Assembly: GCF_041379945.2 (NCBI RefSeq)
Contig: NZ_JBFTXJ020000011.1
Location: 62,001 to 126,000 of the forward strand
Length of the DNA: 64,000 bases
Direction: 5' to 3'
From: Aneurinibacillus sp. REN35
GTDB taxonomy: Bacteria; Bacillota; Bacilli; Aneurinibacillales; Aneurinibacillaceae
Under the pieces are notes generated by a model. It had not been told where the DNA came from and searched no databases. It saw only the letters and a program-made list of their open reading frames with translations. Each line of letters starts with the position of its first letter. The first letter of the stretch is position 1. Both the position numbers and the translations under genes were made by a program. This document shows, in pieces, positions 1 through 6,685 of this stretch.

Positions 1-35
1 CCCTACAACAATTGCAAATTACATGTATGGTTTTT

Positions 36-65
36 AAGAGTGGGTCCTTTGATCTCACTCTTTTT
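36..65 (+). terminator. Intrinsic terminator of a gene upstream of the window
   Basis: A 7-bp stem (AAGAGTG 36-42 pairing with CACTCTT 56-62) is followed by a run of T. No gene is visible before it in the window, so it probably closes a transcript that starts outside. Confidence 0.6.
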
Positions 66-176
66 GCGTTTAACGTTTCATTAATAAACTCCAATACCTG
101 TGTTAACGCCCATAACAAATGATCATTGCACCCATATAGTAAAAGATGGATATCTAATTTGGGAAGGAGAAAAAGC

Positions 177-1400
177 ATGGCGACCGAAAGCATTACCACA
201 TTAACGAGTTCGCCCAATCCTTCTGCATATGGTCAGTCCGTGACTTTTACGGCCACAGTAGTAAGTGTTCCTCCAGGCTTAGGAACACCAACGGGGACGG
301 TTACGTTTACGGAAGGAGCTACCGTTTTAGGAACGGCTTCGTTAGATGGCGGCGGCACAGCAGCGTTAACGACGAACGGATTGAGCGCAGGTACACACCA
401 GATTACAGCTATCTATTCAGGCGATGCTAATTTTCAGGGAAGCGCATCAGCACCTGTGAGCCAGATCGTCAATCAAGCCAGCACGACGACCACGTTAACG
501 AGTTCGCCCAATCCCTCTGCATATGGTCAGCCTGTAACCTTTACAGCCACGGTAGTAAGTGTTCCCCCGGGCTTAGGAACACCAACGGGCACGGTTACGT
601 TTACGGAAGGAGCTACCGTTTTAGGAACGGCTTCGTTAGATGGCGACGGCACAGCAGCGTTAACGACGAACGGATTGAGCGCAGGTACACACCAGATTAC
701 AGCTATCTATTCAGGCGATGCCAATTTTCAGGGGAGTACATCAGCACCTGTGGATCAGGTCGTCAATCCAATGAGCTGCCTTTTACAAGCAAGCTGTTTT
801 CTATCGGATGAAAATGGTCGCCCCTTAGATCCACTGGCTAAAGGATCGATTGTATGCGGTGAAATTTTGCAGAAGGATGGACGTAAGGAGATACCAATCG
901 TTTTGCCAAATGGAGAAAGAATCACCCTGCAAAAGGTGACAATCAGGAAGAAAGGGTTTGTTGTTGTACAAATTACGAGTGCAACCACTATGCAGCGCAC
1001 GCAGCCCATCCCGTTTCACATAGTGGAAACATTTCTCCTCTGTGTCCCTCCCAAAACAAATATTCATTGCGAGATCACAAGTTTTGAATGCGAAGTAAAC
1101 TTCTGGTGTGACACGCATCAAAATATTCAGCAGTTCCATATAGCTTTAACCTTATGTCAGTCTGTAGAAGTTGAGGGGAAAGTCACACTCATGGTGGAAG
1201 GTATAGACTGTCAGCCTCGTGAAGAATTATTCTCGTCCTGTTCCTCACCACATATCCCTTCTTCTATACGTAGTACAGCCTCAAGTCAGAATAACGAACA
1301 AGAAATGGTCTGTGTACAGAGTACAAAAATCTATGACTGGGTTACTCGACCCGTTAACAGTACGATAAGTATCCCGTTTGATCAAGTGAAATGGATGTAG
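177..1400 (+). CDS. Bacterial Ig-like domain repeat protein, surface or spore-associated (407 aa)
   Basis: Function unknown. The first half consists of two 98-residue Ig-like repeats (roughly residues 5-100 and 103-200) of the Big_3_5 type. Each contains a TLTSSPNPSAYGQ opening, a GTPTGTVTFTEGATVLGTASLDG core and an ITAIYSGDANF closing strand. The C-terminal half is a separate domain of about 200 residues with scattered cysteines that I do not recognise; it is followed by a Ser-rich linker and a short tail. There is no signal peptide or cell-wall anchor, so surface localisation would need a non-classical route such as deposition on the spore coat. ATG 177 is chosen because GGAAGGAG lies 8 bases upstream; the in-frame TTG at 126 has no ribosome binding site. 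A tail- or coat-fibre role is equally possible. Confidence 0.8.
   Translation: MATESITTLTSSPNPSAYGQSVTFTATVVSVPPGLGTPTGTVTFTEGATVLGTASLDGGGTAALTTNGLSAGTHQITAIYSGDANFQGSASAPVSQIVNQASTTTTLTSSPNPSAYGQPVTFTATVVSVPPGLGTPTGTVTFTEGATVLGTASLDGDGTAALTTNGLSAGTHQITAIYSGDANFQGSTSAPVDQVVNPMSCLLQASCFLSDENGRPLDPLAKGSIVCGEILQKDGRKEIPIVLPNGERITLQKVTIRKKGFVVVQITSATTMQRTQPIPFHIVETFLLCVPPKTNIHCEITSFECEVNFWCDTHQNIQQFHIALTLCQSVEVEGKVTLMVEGIDCQPREELFSSCSSPHIPSSIRSTASSQNNEQEMVCVQSTKIYDWVTRPVNSTISIPFDQVKWM
201..768 (+). repeat. Tandem 294-bp near-identical repeat encoding two Ig-like domains
   Basis: The segment starting at 201 recurs at 495 with a 294-bp period (98 codons). Only scattered, mostly silent substitutions separate the copies, so the duplication is recent or is homogenised by recombination. 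Copy number could vary between strains or collapse in short-read assemblies. Confidence 0.95.
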
Positions 1401-1506
1401 CTTCAAGTAAGACGAGGACACGCGTATATTTTTGTATGCATGTATCTTTGTCCCTTTCCTTCTATCCTCCTCTAGCATTGTATAACGTAGGGGGAGGTGA
1501 TCGTAT

Positions 1507-1953
1507 ATGGCAGGAAAATCAAAGAATTTCAAAGCCAAACTGAAGCAATCCCGAAGTTCTGTTAGGCGTGTTACACAGCTTGAACGCTTTTCTTTAAGTG
1601 GTGATATTGGTGGAGAACGGTCATTTAGCATTTCTGGCCGGAGGAATCGAAGTGTACAAGTGATCACAGTTGGTGTAATTTCATCGGCAAGCTTGGTGCT
1701 TAAAGGTGCTCGCTTTAATTTTCAAAACAGAAACATGCGGCTGCGCGTGCAGGTAAGAGGATCTAGAGCTTTTTGGCAGTCAACATCCAATAAACAGGAT
1801 TTCCCTAATTTAAACCGGGTTCTGTTTACTGAATCGGCTGAAGCTAGAGGCGTAGAACTCGTTGTTTCTGTGGTTAATGTCAGCGGAAATCGTGCGGTAC
1901 TTTGTCCGCAAGATGGATGGTGGCTTGATTTTGCCCTTAACAAAAGATCATAA
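1507..1953 (+). CDS. Small basic hypothetical protein (148 aa)
   Basis: I do not recognise this family. The N-terminal 55 residues are Lys/Arg/Ser-rich and probably flexible. The remainder alternates short hydrophobic strands with polar residues (VQVITVGVISSASLVL, GVELVVSVVNVSG), suggesting a small beta-rich domain. There is no signal peptide or membrane segment. ATG 1507 follows GGGGGAGGTG at a normal distance. It lies 106 bp after the Ig-repeat gene on the same strand and is closed by a good terminator, so the two may be co-transcribed and act in the same surface structure. That link is inferred from position only. Confidence 0.7.
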   Translation: MAGKSKNFKAKLKQSRSSVRRVTQLERFSLSGDIGGERSFSISGRRNRSVQVITVGVISSASLVLKGARFNFQNRNMRLRVQVRGSRAFWQSTSNKQDFPNLNRVLFTESAEARGVELVVSVVNVSGNRAVLCPQDGWWLDFALNKRS

Positions 1954-1966
1954 AGGCAATCAAGAG

Positions 1967-1997
1967 GAACGCTCTCAGTAGGGGAGCGTTCTTTTTT
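1967..1997 (+). terminator. Intrinsic terminator
   Basis: The stem GAACGCTC (1967-1974) pairs with GAGCGTTC (1984-1991) and is followed by TTTTTT. It ends the Ig-repeat / basic-protein unit. Confidence 0.9.
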
Positions 1998-2068
1998 AAT
2001 GAGGAGGATAAAACACGAAGAAAAGAGTATACTCAATAACGAGAATAACCGATAAAGGAGCAGAAAAA

Positions 2069-2824
2069 ATGAAAAAAAATAACGTGGTGCTACTTACGGG
2101 TTCAGCGACCGGCTTAGGTCGTGCGGTAGCGATTAAACTAGCGGAACAAGGTTATACGCTTTCATTGGTAGATTTTAATGAAGCGGCCGGACAGGAAACC
2201 CTCTCGATCGTGAAAGAAAAAGGTGCGGAGGCTATTTTTGTGAAGGCGGATGTATCGCAGGAAGCCGACGTACAAGCGTATGTAGAGAAGACGGTACAGC
2301 AATTCGGCACGATCAATTATTTTGTGAACAATGCCGGAATTATGATTCCGATGCGGCTTTTACATGAGTATGATGTCAATGAGTTTGATCGTGTCGTAGG
2401 GGTTAATTTTAAGGGAGTATTCCTCGGCTTAAAGTATGTGATTCCGATTATGCTGGAGAATGGTGGCGGAAATATCGTCAATACCGCGTCCTCAAACAGC
2501 TTCAAGCCGACTGCGTACAATGGGCTTTACTCCGCTACGAAGCACGCGGTCGCTGCCTTAACAAAATCAATCGGACAAGACTATCAGGATGTGAACATTC
2601 ATGCTGTTGGTGTTGCGCCGAATATGATGAAAACAAGCATTGGCGCACAAGCAGTGACTTCGCTTACTGAGGAACGGATGGCAAAAATGATGGCAAGCAC
2701 AGGGCCGAATATCCCGGCTACCGCTGAAGAAATAGCGGACGTAGTTATTTTCGCATTAACGACAGGCGCAGCGATGTTAAACGGAACCATTGTAAATTGT
2801 TCCGGTGGTGAAATTTTTCAATAG
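2069..2824 (+). CDS. Short-chain dehydrogenase/reductase (SDR), 251 aa
   Basis: A classical NAD(P)-dependent oxidoreductase of unknown substrate. The Rossmann cofactor motif TGSATGLG is at residues 10-17, NNAG at 87-90, a catalytic Ser at 141-142, and the YxxxK pair at Tyr154/Lys158 (YSATK). Asp35 at the end of beta-2 (VDFN) suggests a preference for NAD over NADP. The length of 251 aa is typical for the family. AAAGGAG sits 8 bases before ATG 2069. The gene stands alone, bounded by terminators on both sides. Confidence 0.92.
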   Translation: MKKNNVVLLTGSATGLGRAVAIKLAEQGYTLSLVDFNEAAGQETLSIVKEKGAEAIFVKADVSQEADVQAYVEKTVQQFGTINYFVNNAGIMIPMRLLHEYDVNEFDRVVGVNFKGVFLGLKYVIPIMLENGGGNIVNTASSNSFKPTAYNGLYSATKHAVAALTKSIGQDYQDVNIHAVGVAPNMMKTSIGAQAVTSLTEERMAKMMASTGPNIPATAEEIADVVIFALTTGAAMLNGTIVNCSGGEIFQ

Positions 2825-2848
2825 TACTACATACGTGTAACGCTCAAT

Positions 2849-2884
2849 AAACAGGCTGGTGTCAAGAAAGACACCAGCCTGTTT
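2849..2884. terminator. Strong bidirectional terminator
   Basis: An almost perfect 15-bp stem (2849-2863 with 2870-2884, core ACAGGCTGGTGTC) encloses a 6-base loop and has T-rich tracts on both exits. It serves the SDR gene on the plus strand and the peptide/ABC operon arriving on the minus strand. Confidence 0.92.
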
Positions 2885-2899
2885 GGCTTTATGCACGAA

Positions 2900-3010
2900 T
2901 TATTTTACAGACGATACGCGCAGTTGCTCATTTGCCTTTAGAATATTCACGACAGCTTGCAACGGTTTCTTGCTACCTTTTCCACTAAGGAATGATCTTG
3001 GTGGGAACAT
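2900..3010 (-). CDS. 36-residue peptide gene at the end of the GNAT/ABC exporter operon
   Basis: Translation from 3010 gives MFPPRSFLSGKGSKKPLQ, then AVVNILKANEQLRVSSVK. It has a near-perfect Shine-Dalgarno (GAAAGGAGGT) 6 bases before the ATG and ends 15 bases before a strong terminator. The peptide is basic, with a Pro/Ser/Gly/Lys-rich N-terminal half and a short amphipathic stretch (LQAVVNILKAN). It has no Cys, no Gly-Gly leader motif and no signal peptide. It is the last gene of an operon encoding two GNAT-like proteins and an ABC exporter, so it could be their substrate (precursor peptide) or a small regulator. I do not recognise it from a known family. Its coding status rests on the ribosome binding site and context. 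Confidence 0.7.
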   Translation of the reverse strand: MFPPRSFLSGKGSKKPLQAVVNILKANEQLRVSSVK

Positions 3011-3056
3011 GTCAGTACCTCCTTTCTTAGTTTGGTAACAAATGGTTTGTATTAAC

Positions 3057-3064
3057 ATTATATG
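3057..3064 (-). promoter_or_regulatory. Possible internal promoter of the peptide gene
   Basis: The minus-strand sequence CATATAAT 47 bases before the peptide ATG matches a -10 element. It also resembles the sigma-E/sigma-K -10 consensus. No convincing -35 is seen, so both the sigma class and activity are uncertain. It would allow the peptide to be made in excess of the exporter. Confidence 0.3.
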
Positions 3065-3095
3065 TTATCCTATGTGACCATTTCAGTAGTTTTAA

Positions 3096-3605
3096 TCACA
3101 TTTTACGTAAATAGTGCACCAATTTCTTGAAATCCGCGGCATAAATATTTTCTGTTCCGTGATAGCCCTCATGTTGCCCAATGACAGAAGCGAACTTGGA
3201 GTACAGCCGATTTAAGTAGGCGTTCTCGATTTGAGCATAAAAGTGCAGTTGCTTGACATGGCTGTTCTCTTCAGCGATTTGGCCGACGAGTTCACCAAAT
3301 CCATGGAAAAAGAGGCGGCTGCTGCGGTATTCCTTGGTTATAATCACGGAGTTTATAAAAGCAATCTCACCCTGGGGGTCAGGCTGATAATCGGGAGTGA
3401 CATATTTGTAGTGTCCCCAACCAATCATATTGCTGTTGGTATCTTCAATCAATACAATGTGGGAATCATGAATCGATTCGAGAATATGAAATATGGTATC
3501 ACTTAGAGAAAAACGTCTGTCAAAATCTGTGCGGTGGCGGATAAAAAACAGCGTGAATTGCGCATAATCCTCATCGCTTACACAGCGTCGTAATTGTGCA
3601 GACAT
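3096..3605 (-). CDS. GNAT-fold protein, second of the pair flanking the ABC exporter (169 aa)
   Basis: Probable acyl-CoA-dependent N-acyltransferase of unknown substrate. Residues about 75-120 show the GNAT core: a beta-4 strand (GEIAFINSVIITKEY) then a pyrophosphate-binding-like loop and helix (RSSRLFFHGFGELV), followed by the usual C-terminal strands. The canonical Q/RxxGxG/A loop is degenerate (RSSRLF). The protein shares layout with the GNAT-like protein at 5805-6329 (EEY/KEY..., LHFYA/FHFWAP..., AYLRQL/AYLNRL), so the two look paralogous. ATG 3605 is chosen; the GTG at 3620 overlaps the AGGAGGTG ribosome binding site. It starts 18 bases after the exporter stop, clearly in the same operon. 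It may modify or detoxify the exported molecule. Confidence 0.75.
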   Translation of the reverse strand: MSAQLRRCVSDEDYAQFTLFFIRHRTDFDRRFSLSDTIFHILESIHDSHIVLIEDTNSNMIGWGHYKYVTPDYQPDPQGEIAFINSVIITKEYRSSRLFFHGFGELVGQIAEENSHVKQLHFYAQIENAYLNRLYSKFASVIGQHEGYHGTENIYAADFKKLVHYLRKM

Positions 3606-3623
3606 ACGATATATAGGCACCTC

Positions 3624-5783
3624 CTAGTTTCTTCGCTCCTGTAACGTCTCCCTGACGCGAGTATTGATATCGGGATATTTGGACAGGATGTAGTGCAGTA
3701 CTTTCCGTTGCAGGGTAAGGAATACGCATGGCGTCATTGTTGTAACTGTGGCCGTCCGTGGAACATTCTCCAGCAAGGCAATCTCTCCAAAATGATCTCC
3801 GTCCTCCAGTACGGCAAGTCGGATTCGCCCCGTATCAGCCTCTGGCGATACTTTCGTAATCTCTACTTTTCCCCGCACAATAAGGTAGAACGTCTCACCA
3901 GGTTCTCCTTCATGGATAATAGGCTGTCCGGCAGTGAAAGTTTCAGTATGAAAGAGCTGCGTGATTTCTTGTAACACATCAAGATCAATACCACGGAAAA
4001 AAGGAAGTCGGGCCAGGCGTTCATCATTAATGGCCGCCTCCTGACCGCTGTGGGATAGTGATAACCCGCTCTGTTTATCCCATAGCTGCTTATAAAATCC
4101 ATCTTTTTCAAGCAATTGTTGATGATGGCCGCTCTCTATCAACTCTCCTTGATCGAATACGAAGATATGATCTACGCCGGTAATGGAAGCCAGGCGGTGG
4201 GTGACGGTAATAACAGTGCGCTCATGTGATAGCTTTCCGAATGTCTCGTTAATCGCTGCCTCCGAGATTGGATCGAGGGCAGAAGTCGCTTCATCTAGGA
4301 GCAGAATGGGCGGATCACGTAAAATAGCACGGGCAATGGCAAGGCGCTGCCGCTGTCCGCCAGAGAAGTTGCTTCCTTCATCCAGCACCTGTGTCTCATA
4401 CCCATCCGCTAGATTGCAGATATAGTCATGGATCTCTGCTTTCTTTGCAGCAGCAACGACTTCATCCAATGAAGCATTCGGCTTACCGATTCTGATATTC
4501 TCCAGCAGCGTCCCATGAAATAGGAAATTATCCTGAAATACGACACCGATCTGTTCTCGGTACAATCCCCGATCCAATGCCTGGAAACTGACGCCGTTAA
4601 TACGAATATGCCCATCATCAGGCGCATAGAAGCCGAGCAGCATCTGGACCATGGTGCTTTTTCCAGAGCCGCTAGAACCGACAAATGCTGCCGTTGTACC
4701 AGCAGGAATACGTAGACTGACCTGCTTTAAGGCCGGCTGCTTTTGGTCATAGCTGAACGTCACATGATCCATGTCAATCGTAAGCTTTCGCTGCTCTATC
4801 CCAGGGAAGATAGAGTTGCCCGTCTCTTCTCTAGGTTGATCCAACAGGTTCCTAATTCGCTCCATGCTGACAAGTGCTTCCGTAAAAGCAGGAATGGTAA
4901 AGGTCAGATTAAACACAGAGTTGCCCATGGACGTATACATGGTGAAGAAGGCGACAAGCGAGCCGATTGTAATATGCCCTTTTAAGGCTAAATACGAGCC
5001 GAATCCGATGATGGTAAAGTTAATAAGCAGCAGGCTTACCATCGGAATGCGTTCTAGTTTCGCATTCATCACATTTTTGTTGTAGCTGCTGCGAAATAAG
5101 GACGAGAGCCGGATATTGAATTTCTCGATCATGGCCGATTGCAGGTTGAAGCCCTTGATGACTTTCTGTGCCTTAATGTTTTCCTGCACATCACTTGTCA
5201 TCGAGGCAAGCTGCTCTTTATATATGCTATTGACTGATTGGGCGCGTCGGCCAAGCAAATAAGGACCGGTAAAAATCACGATCGCACCTATCAGAATGAA
5301 GACAGCCATACTCCATTGAAGATAAAACAGCACCACGGTACTGATGATCACGACGGACAACGATTGGATGCCCGTGGTAAGAATCACTGTCATGGCGCCT
5401 TCAATTGCAGGCAGATCCACAGAAAAATAAGTGATGAAGTCGCCGGAGCGGGATTTTTGAAAAGAACCGATGTGTAGGTGCTGAATCTGCGCGAATAATT
5501 TCCTTCGTAAGTCGGTTTGCACACGAGCATTCAACTTGGCTAGTATATAGTCGCTTACAATACCGGCACTAAGACAAAAAAGTCCGACAATAACCAAAAT
5601 CTGTAGAATGAGAAAAAAGGCATCCATATCCCGTGGTTCAATCGCTTTATCGATAATGAATTTAAAGCTAAGCGGAGCGAGTGAAATGAAGGCAAGGTCA
5701 AGCAGCAAGGTGAGAAAAAACAGAGATGTCAGCAGCTTATAGGGACGTAGATAGCTCAGCAGATTCTTTATGACGGTTACCAT
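3624..5783 (-). CDS. ABC exporter (TMD-NBD) with C-terminal cyclic-nucleotide-binding domain (719 aa)
   Basis: A type IV (MsbA/LmrA-like) half-transporter. Six membrane spans lie in residues 15-300. The nucleotide-binding domain follows with Walker A GSSGSGKST (369-377), signature SGGQRQR (474-480), Walker B ILLLDEA (493-499) and H-loop His529. After a linker, residues 590-710 form a cNMP-binding domain whose phosphate-binding cassette FGEIALLENVPRTATV (665-680) looks intact. There is no N-terminal C39 peptidase, so any peptide cargo would be leaderless or processed elsewhere. GGAGGCG precedes ATG 5783. Gaps of about 20 bases to the GNAT-like genes on both sides indicate one transcript. The fused sensor domain suggests that export is gated by a nucleotide or similar ligand. 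Similar fusions occur in some bacteriocin export clusters; the cargo here is unknown. Confidence 0.9.
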   Translation of the reverse strand: MVTVIKNLLSYLRPYKLLTSLFFLTLLLDLAFISLAPLSFKFIIDKAIEPRDMDAFFLILQILVIVGLFCLSAGIVSDYILAKLNARVQTDLRRKLFAQIQHLHIGSFQKSRSGDFITYFSVDLPAIEGAMTVILTTGIQSLSVVIISTVVLFYLQWSMAVFILIGAIVIFTGPYLLGRRAQSVNSIYKEQLASMTSDVQENIKAQKVIKGFNLQSAMIEKFNIRLSSLFRSSYNKNVMNAKLERIPMVSLLLINFTIIGFGSYLALKGHITIGSLVAFFTMYTSMGNSVFNLTFTIPAFTEALVSMERIRNLLDQPREETGNSIFPGIEQRKLTIDMDHVTFSYDQKQPALKQVSLRIPAGTTAAFVGSSGSGKSTMVQMLLGFYAPDDGHIRINGVSFQALDRGLYREQIGVVFQDNFLFHGTLLENIRIGKPNASLDEVVAAAKKAEIHDYICNLADGYETQVLDEGSNFSGGQRQRLAIARAILRDPPILLLDEATSALDPISEAAINETFGKLSHERTVITVTHRLASITGVDHIFVFDQGELIESGHHQQLLEKDGFYKQLWDKQSGLSLSHSGQEAAINDERLARLPFFRGIDLDVLQEITQLFHTETFTAGQPIIHEGEPGETFYLIVRGKVEITKVSPEADTGRIRLAVLEDGDHFGEIALLENVPRTATVTTMTPCVFLTLQRKVLHYILSKYPDINTRVRETLQERRN

Positions 5784-5804
5784 GAAAACGCCTCCTCCAC
5801 CTTG

Positions 5805-6329
5805 TCAAAAACTCGCTTCATGACGAAACTTTGCTGCATAGGTGCGCCAGGCTGAGAAGGAGGCATGATATTCATCAATTGTGCCAAAGGCAGTTTCCGA
5901 AGAGGAAACTTTTTGTGCTATTTTAGTGAAAAGCTGACGCAGGTAGGCATCTGCCGGCGCCCAGAAGTGAAATTCTGTAACTTCTTGGTCTAACTGGGCG
6001 AGATATTGCGTCAAGAACTGAAGGCCTTTAAGGAAGACCGTCGTTCCGTGATATTCTTCCTGTAGAAATACAATTTGCATTTGTATAATATGTGTATCTT
6101 CGTAGTCGTTCTCGCCGGTTCCATATATGTATCCAAATGCCCCGATTACCTCATGTTCTTCATTAAAACAAAGAAAAGATTCTCTCTCCATGAGAATGGG
6201 GCTGGCTATAAAGCTGAGTGCTACGGGGAATGAGTAAGGCAAATGCAGTTGGTTGTAATGCTCAAGCAAAAATTCGAGATACTTTTGCTGATACATTGCG
6301 GAAGAACAAATAGAAAAATAATAACTCAT
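5805..6329 (-). CDS. GNAT-fold protein, first gene of the exporter operon (174 aa)
   Basis: A probable GNAT-family acyltransferase or degenerate relative. The core strand and loop are at residues about 78-110 (IIQMQIVFLQEEYHGTT, then VFLKGLQFLTQYL). The acyl-CoA loop reads EYHGTTVF rather than Q/RxxGxG/A, so CoA binding may be altered. The C-terminal part (FHFWAP, AYLRQLFTKIA) aligns by eye with the second GNAT-like protein. ATG 6329 is preceded by GGGAG about 12 bases upstream. It heads a minus-strand operon and is divergent from the two-component system at 6686. It may act on the 36-residue peptide, on a small molecule exported by the ABC protein, or in self-immunity. Confidence 0.7.
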   Translation of the reverse strand: MSYYFSICSSAMYQQKYLEFLLEHYNQLHLPYSFPVALSFIASPILMERESFLCFNEEHEVIGAFGYIYGTGENDYEDTHIIQMQIVFLQEEYHGTTVFLKGLQFLTQYLAQLDQEVTEFHFWAPADAYLRQLFTKIAQKVSSSETAFGTIDEYHASFSAWRTYAAKFRHEASF

Positions 6330-6362
6330 AGCGCTGCCTGCTCCCTTGTTTATTCTTTACAA

Positions 6363-6411
6363 TGTAATTATATACGCAGAGACAATAGAAAGTCTGTAGT
6401 TGTAATTACAA
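6363..6411. promoter_or_regulatory. Candidate operator of the GNAT/ABC operon: perfect palindrome and half-copy
   Basis: TTGTAATTACAA (6400-6411) is a perfect 12-bp palindrome. Its core TGTAATTA recurs at 6363-6370, 38 bases away, close to the likely promoter of the minus-strand operon (TATAAT on the minus strand near 6366-6371). Such paired sites are typical of dimeric repressors. No cognate regulator can be assigned. Confidence 0.4.
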
Positions 6412-6421
6412 AAGTGGAGCG

Positions 6422-6574
6422 ATGTTGAATGATTTAGAGGCACCTACGCCATGTGCTGCGGTATCTACAATTCGCGATGCTTATATGGAAAGCCTTGCTG
6501 TGTCTTTACAGCAGGGCTTTTTGGGTTTGGACTGTGCGTGTGCGATTCATACGAAAGAAAGAGGATATCCTTAA
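6422..6574 (+). CDS. Possible 50-residue small protein in the divergent gap
   Basis: An ATG with GTGGAG 5 bases upstream opens a 50-codon frame beginning MLNDLEAPTPCAA and ending IHTKERGYP. It contains three cysteines and no clear domain. A terminator-like hairpin (6489-6521) lies inside the frame, which argues either that the frame is not real or that it is conditionally expressed. Low confidence; a leader peptide or chance ORF is equally likely. Confidence 0.25.
   Translation: MLNDLEAPTPCAAVSTIRDAYMESLAVSLQQGFLGLDCACAIHTKERGYP
6489..6521 (+). terminator. Terminator-like hairpin in the divergent region
   Basis: AAAGCCTTGCTGT (6489-6501) pairs with ACAGCAGGGCTTT (6508-6520), and T residues follow. 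It would stop a short plus-strand transcript starting near 6400, ahead of the response-regulator promoter. Confidence 0.6.
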
Positions 6575-6609
6575 GAAAGTCTTAAGGATTGTACGCATGG
6601 AATGTTAAG
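6571..6609 (+). promoter_or_regulatory. TTAAG direct repeats, likely response-regulator binding site
   Basis: TTAAG occurs at 6571, 6582 and 6605, giving spacings of 11 and 23 bases, about one and two helical turns. OmpR/PhoB-type regulators bind such in-phase direct repeats. The position upstream of the response-regulator promoter fits autoregulation. It also lies in the gap shared with the divergent exporter operon. Confidence 0.45.
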
Positions 6610-6636
6610 AATTGCAGCGTACACTGTGGATAGAAA

Positions 6637-6663
6637 GTCCCGCGGGACCGCACATGCTATACT
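6637..6663 (+). promoter_or_regulatory. Promoter of the two-component operon with overlapping palindrome
   Basis: An extended -10 (TGCTATACT, 6655-6663) lies 22 bases before the response-regulator ATG. The -35 region is occupied by the perfect GC-rich palindrome GTCCCGCGGGAC (6637-6648) rather than a consensus -35, suggesting an activator-dependent or repressor-controlled promoter. Confidence 0.5.
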
Positions 6664-6685
6664 TTGGAGGGGAGCGTGAAAAGAG

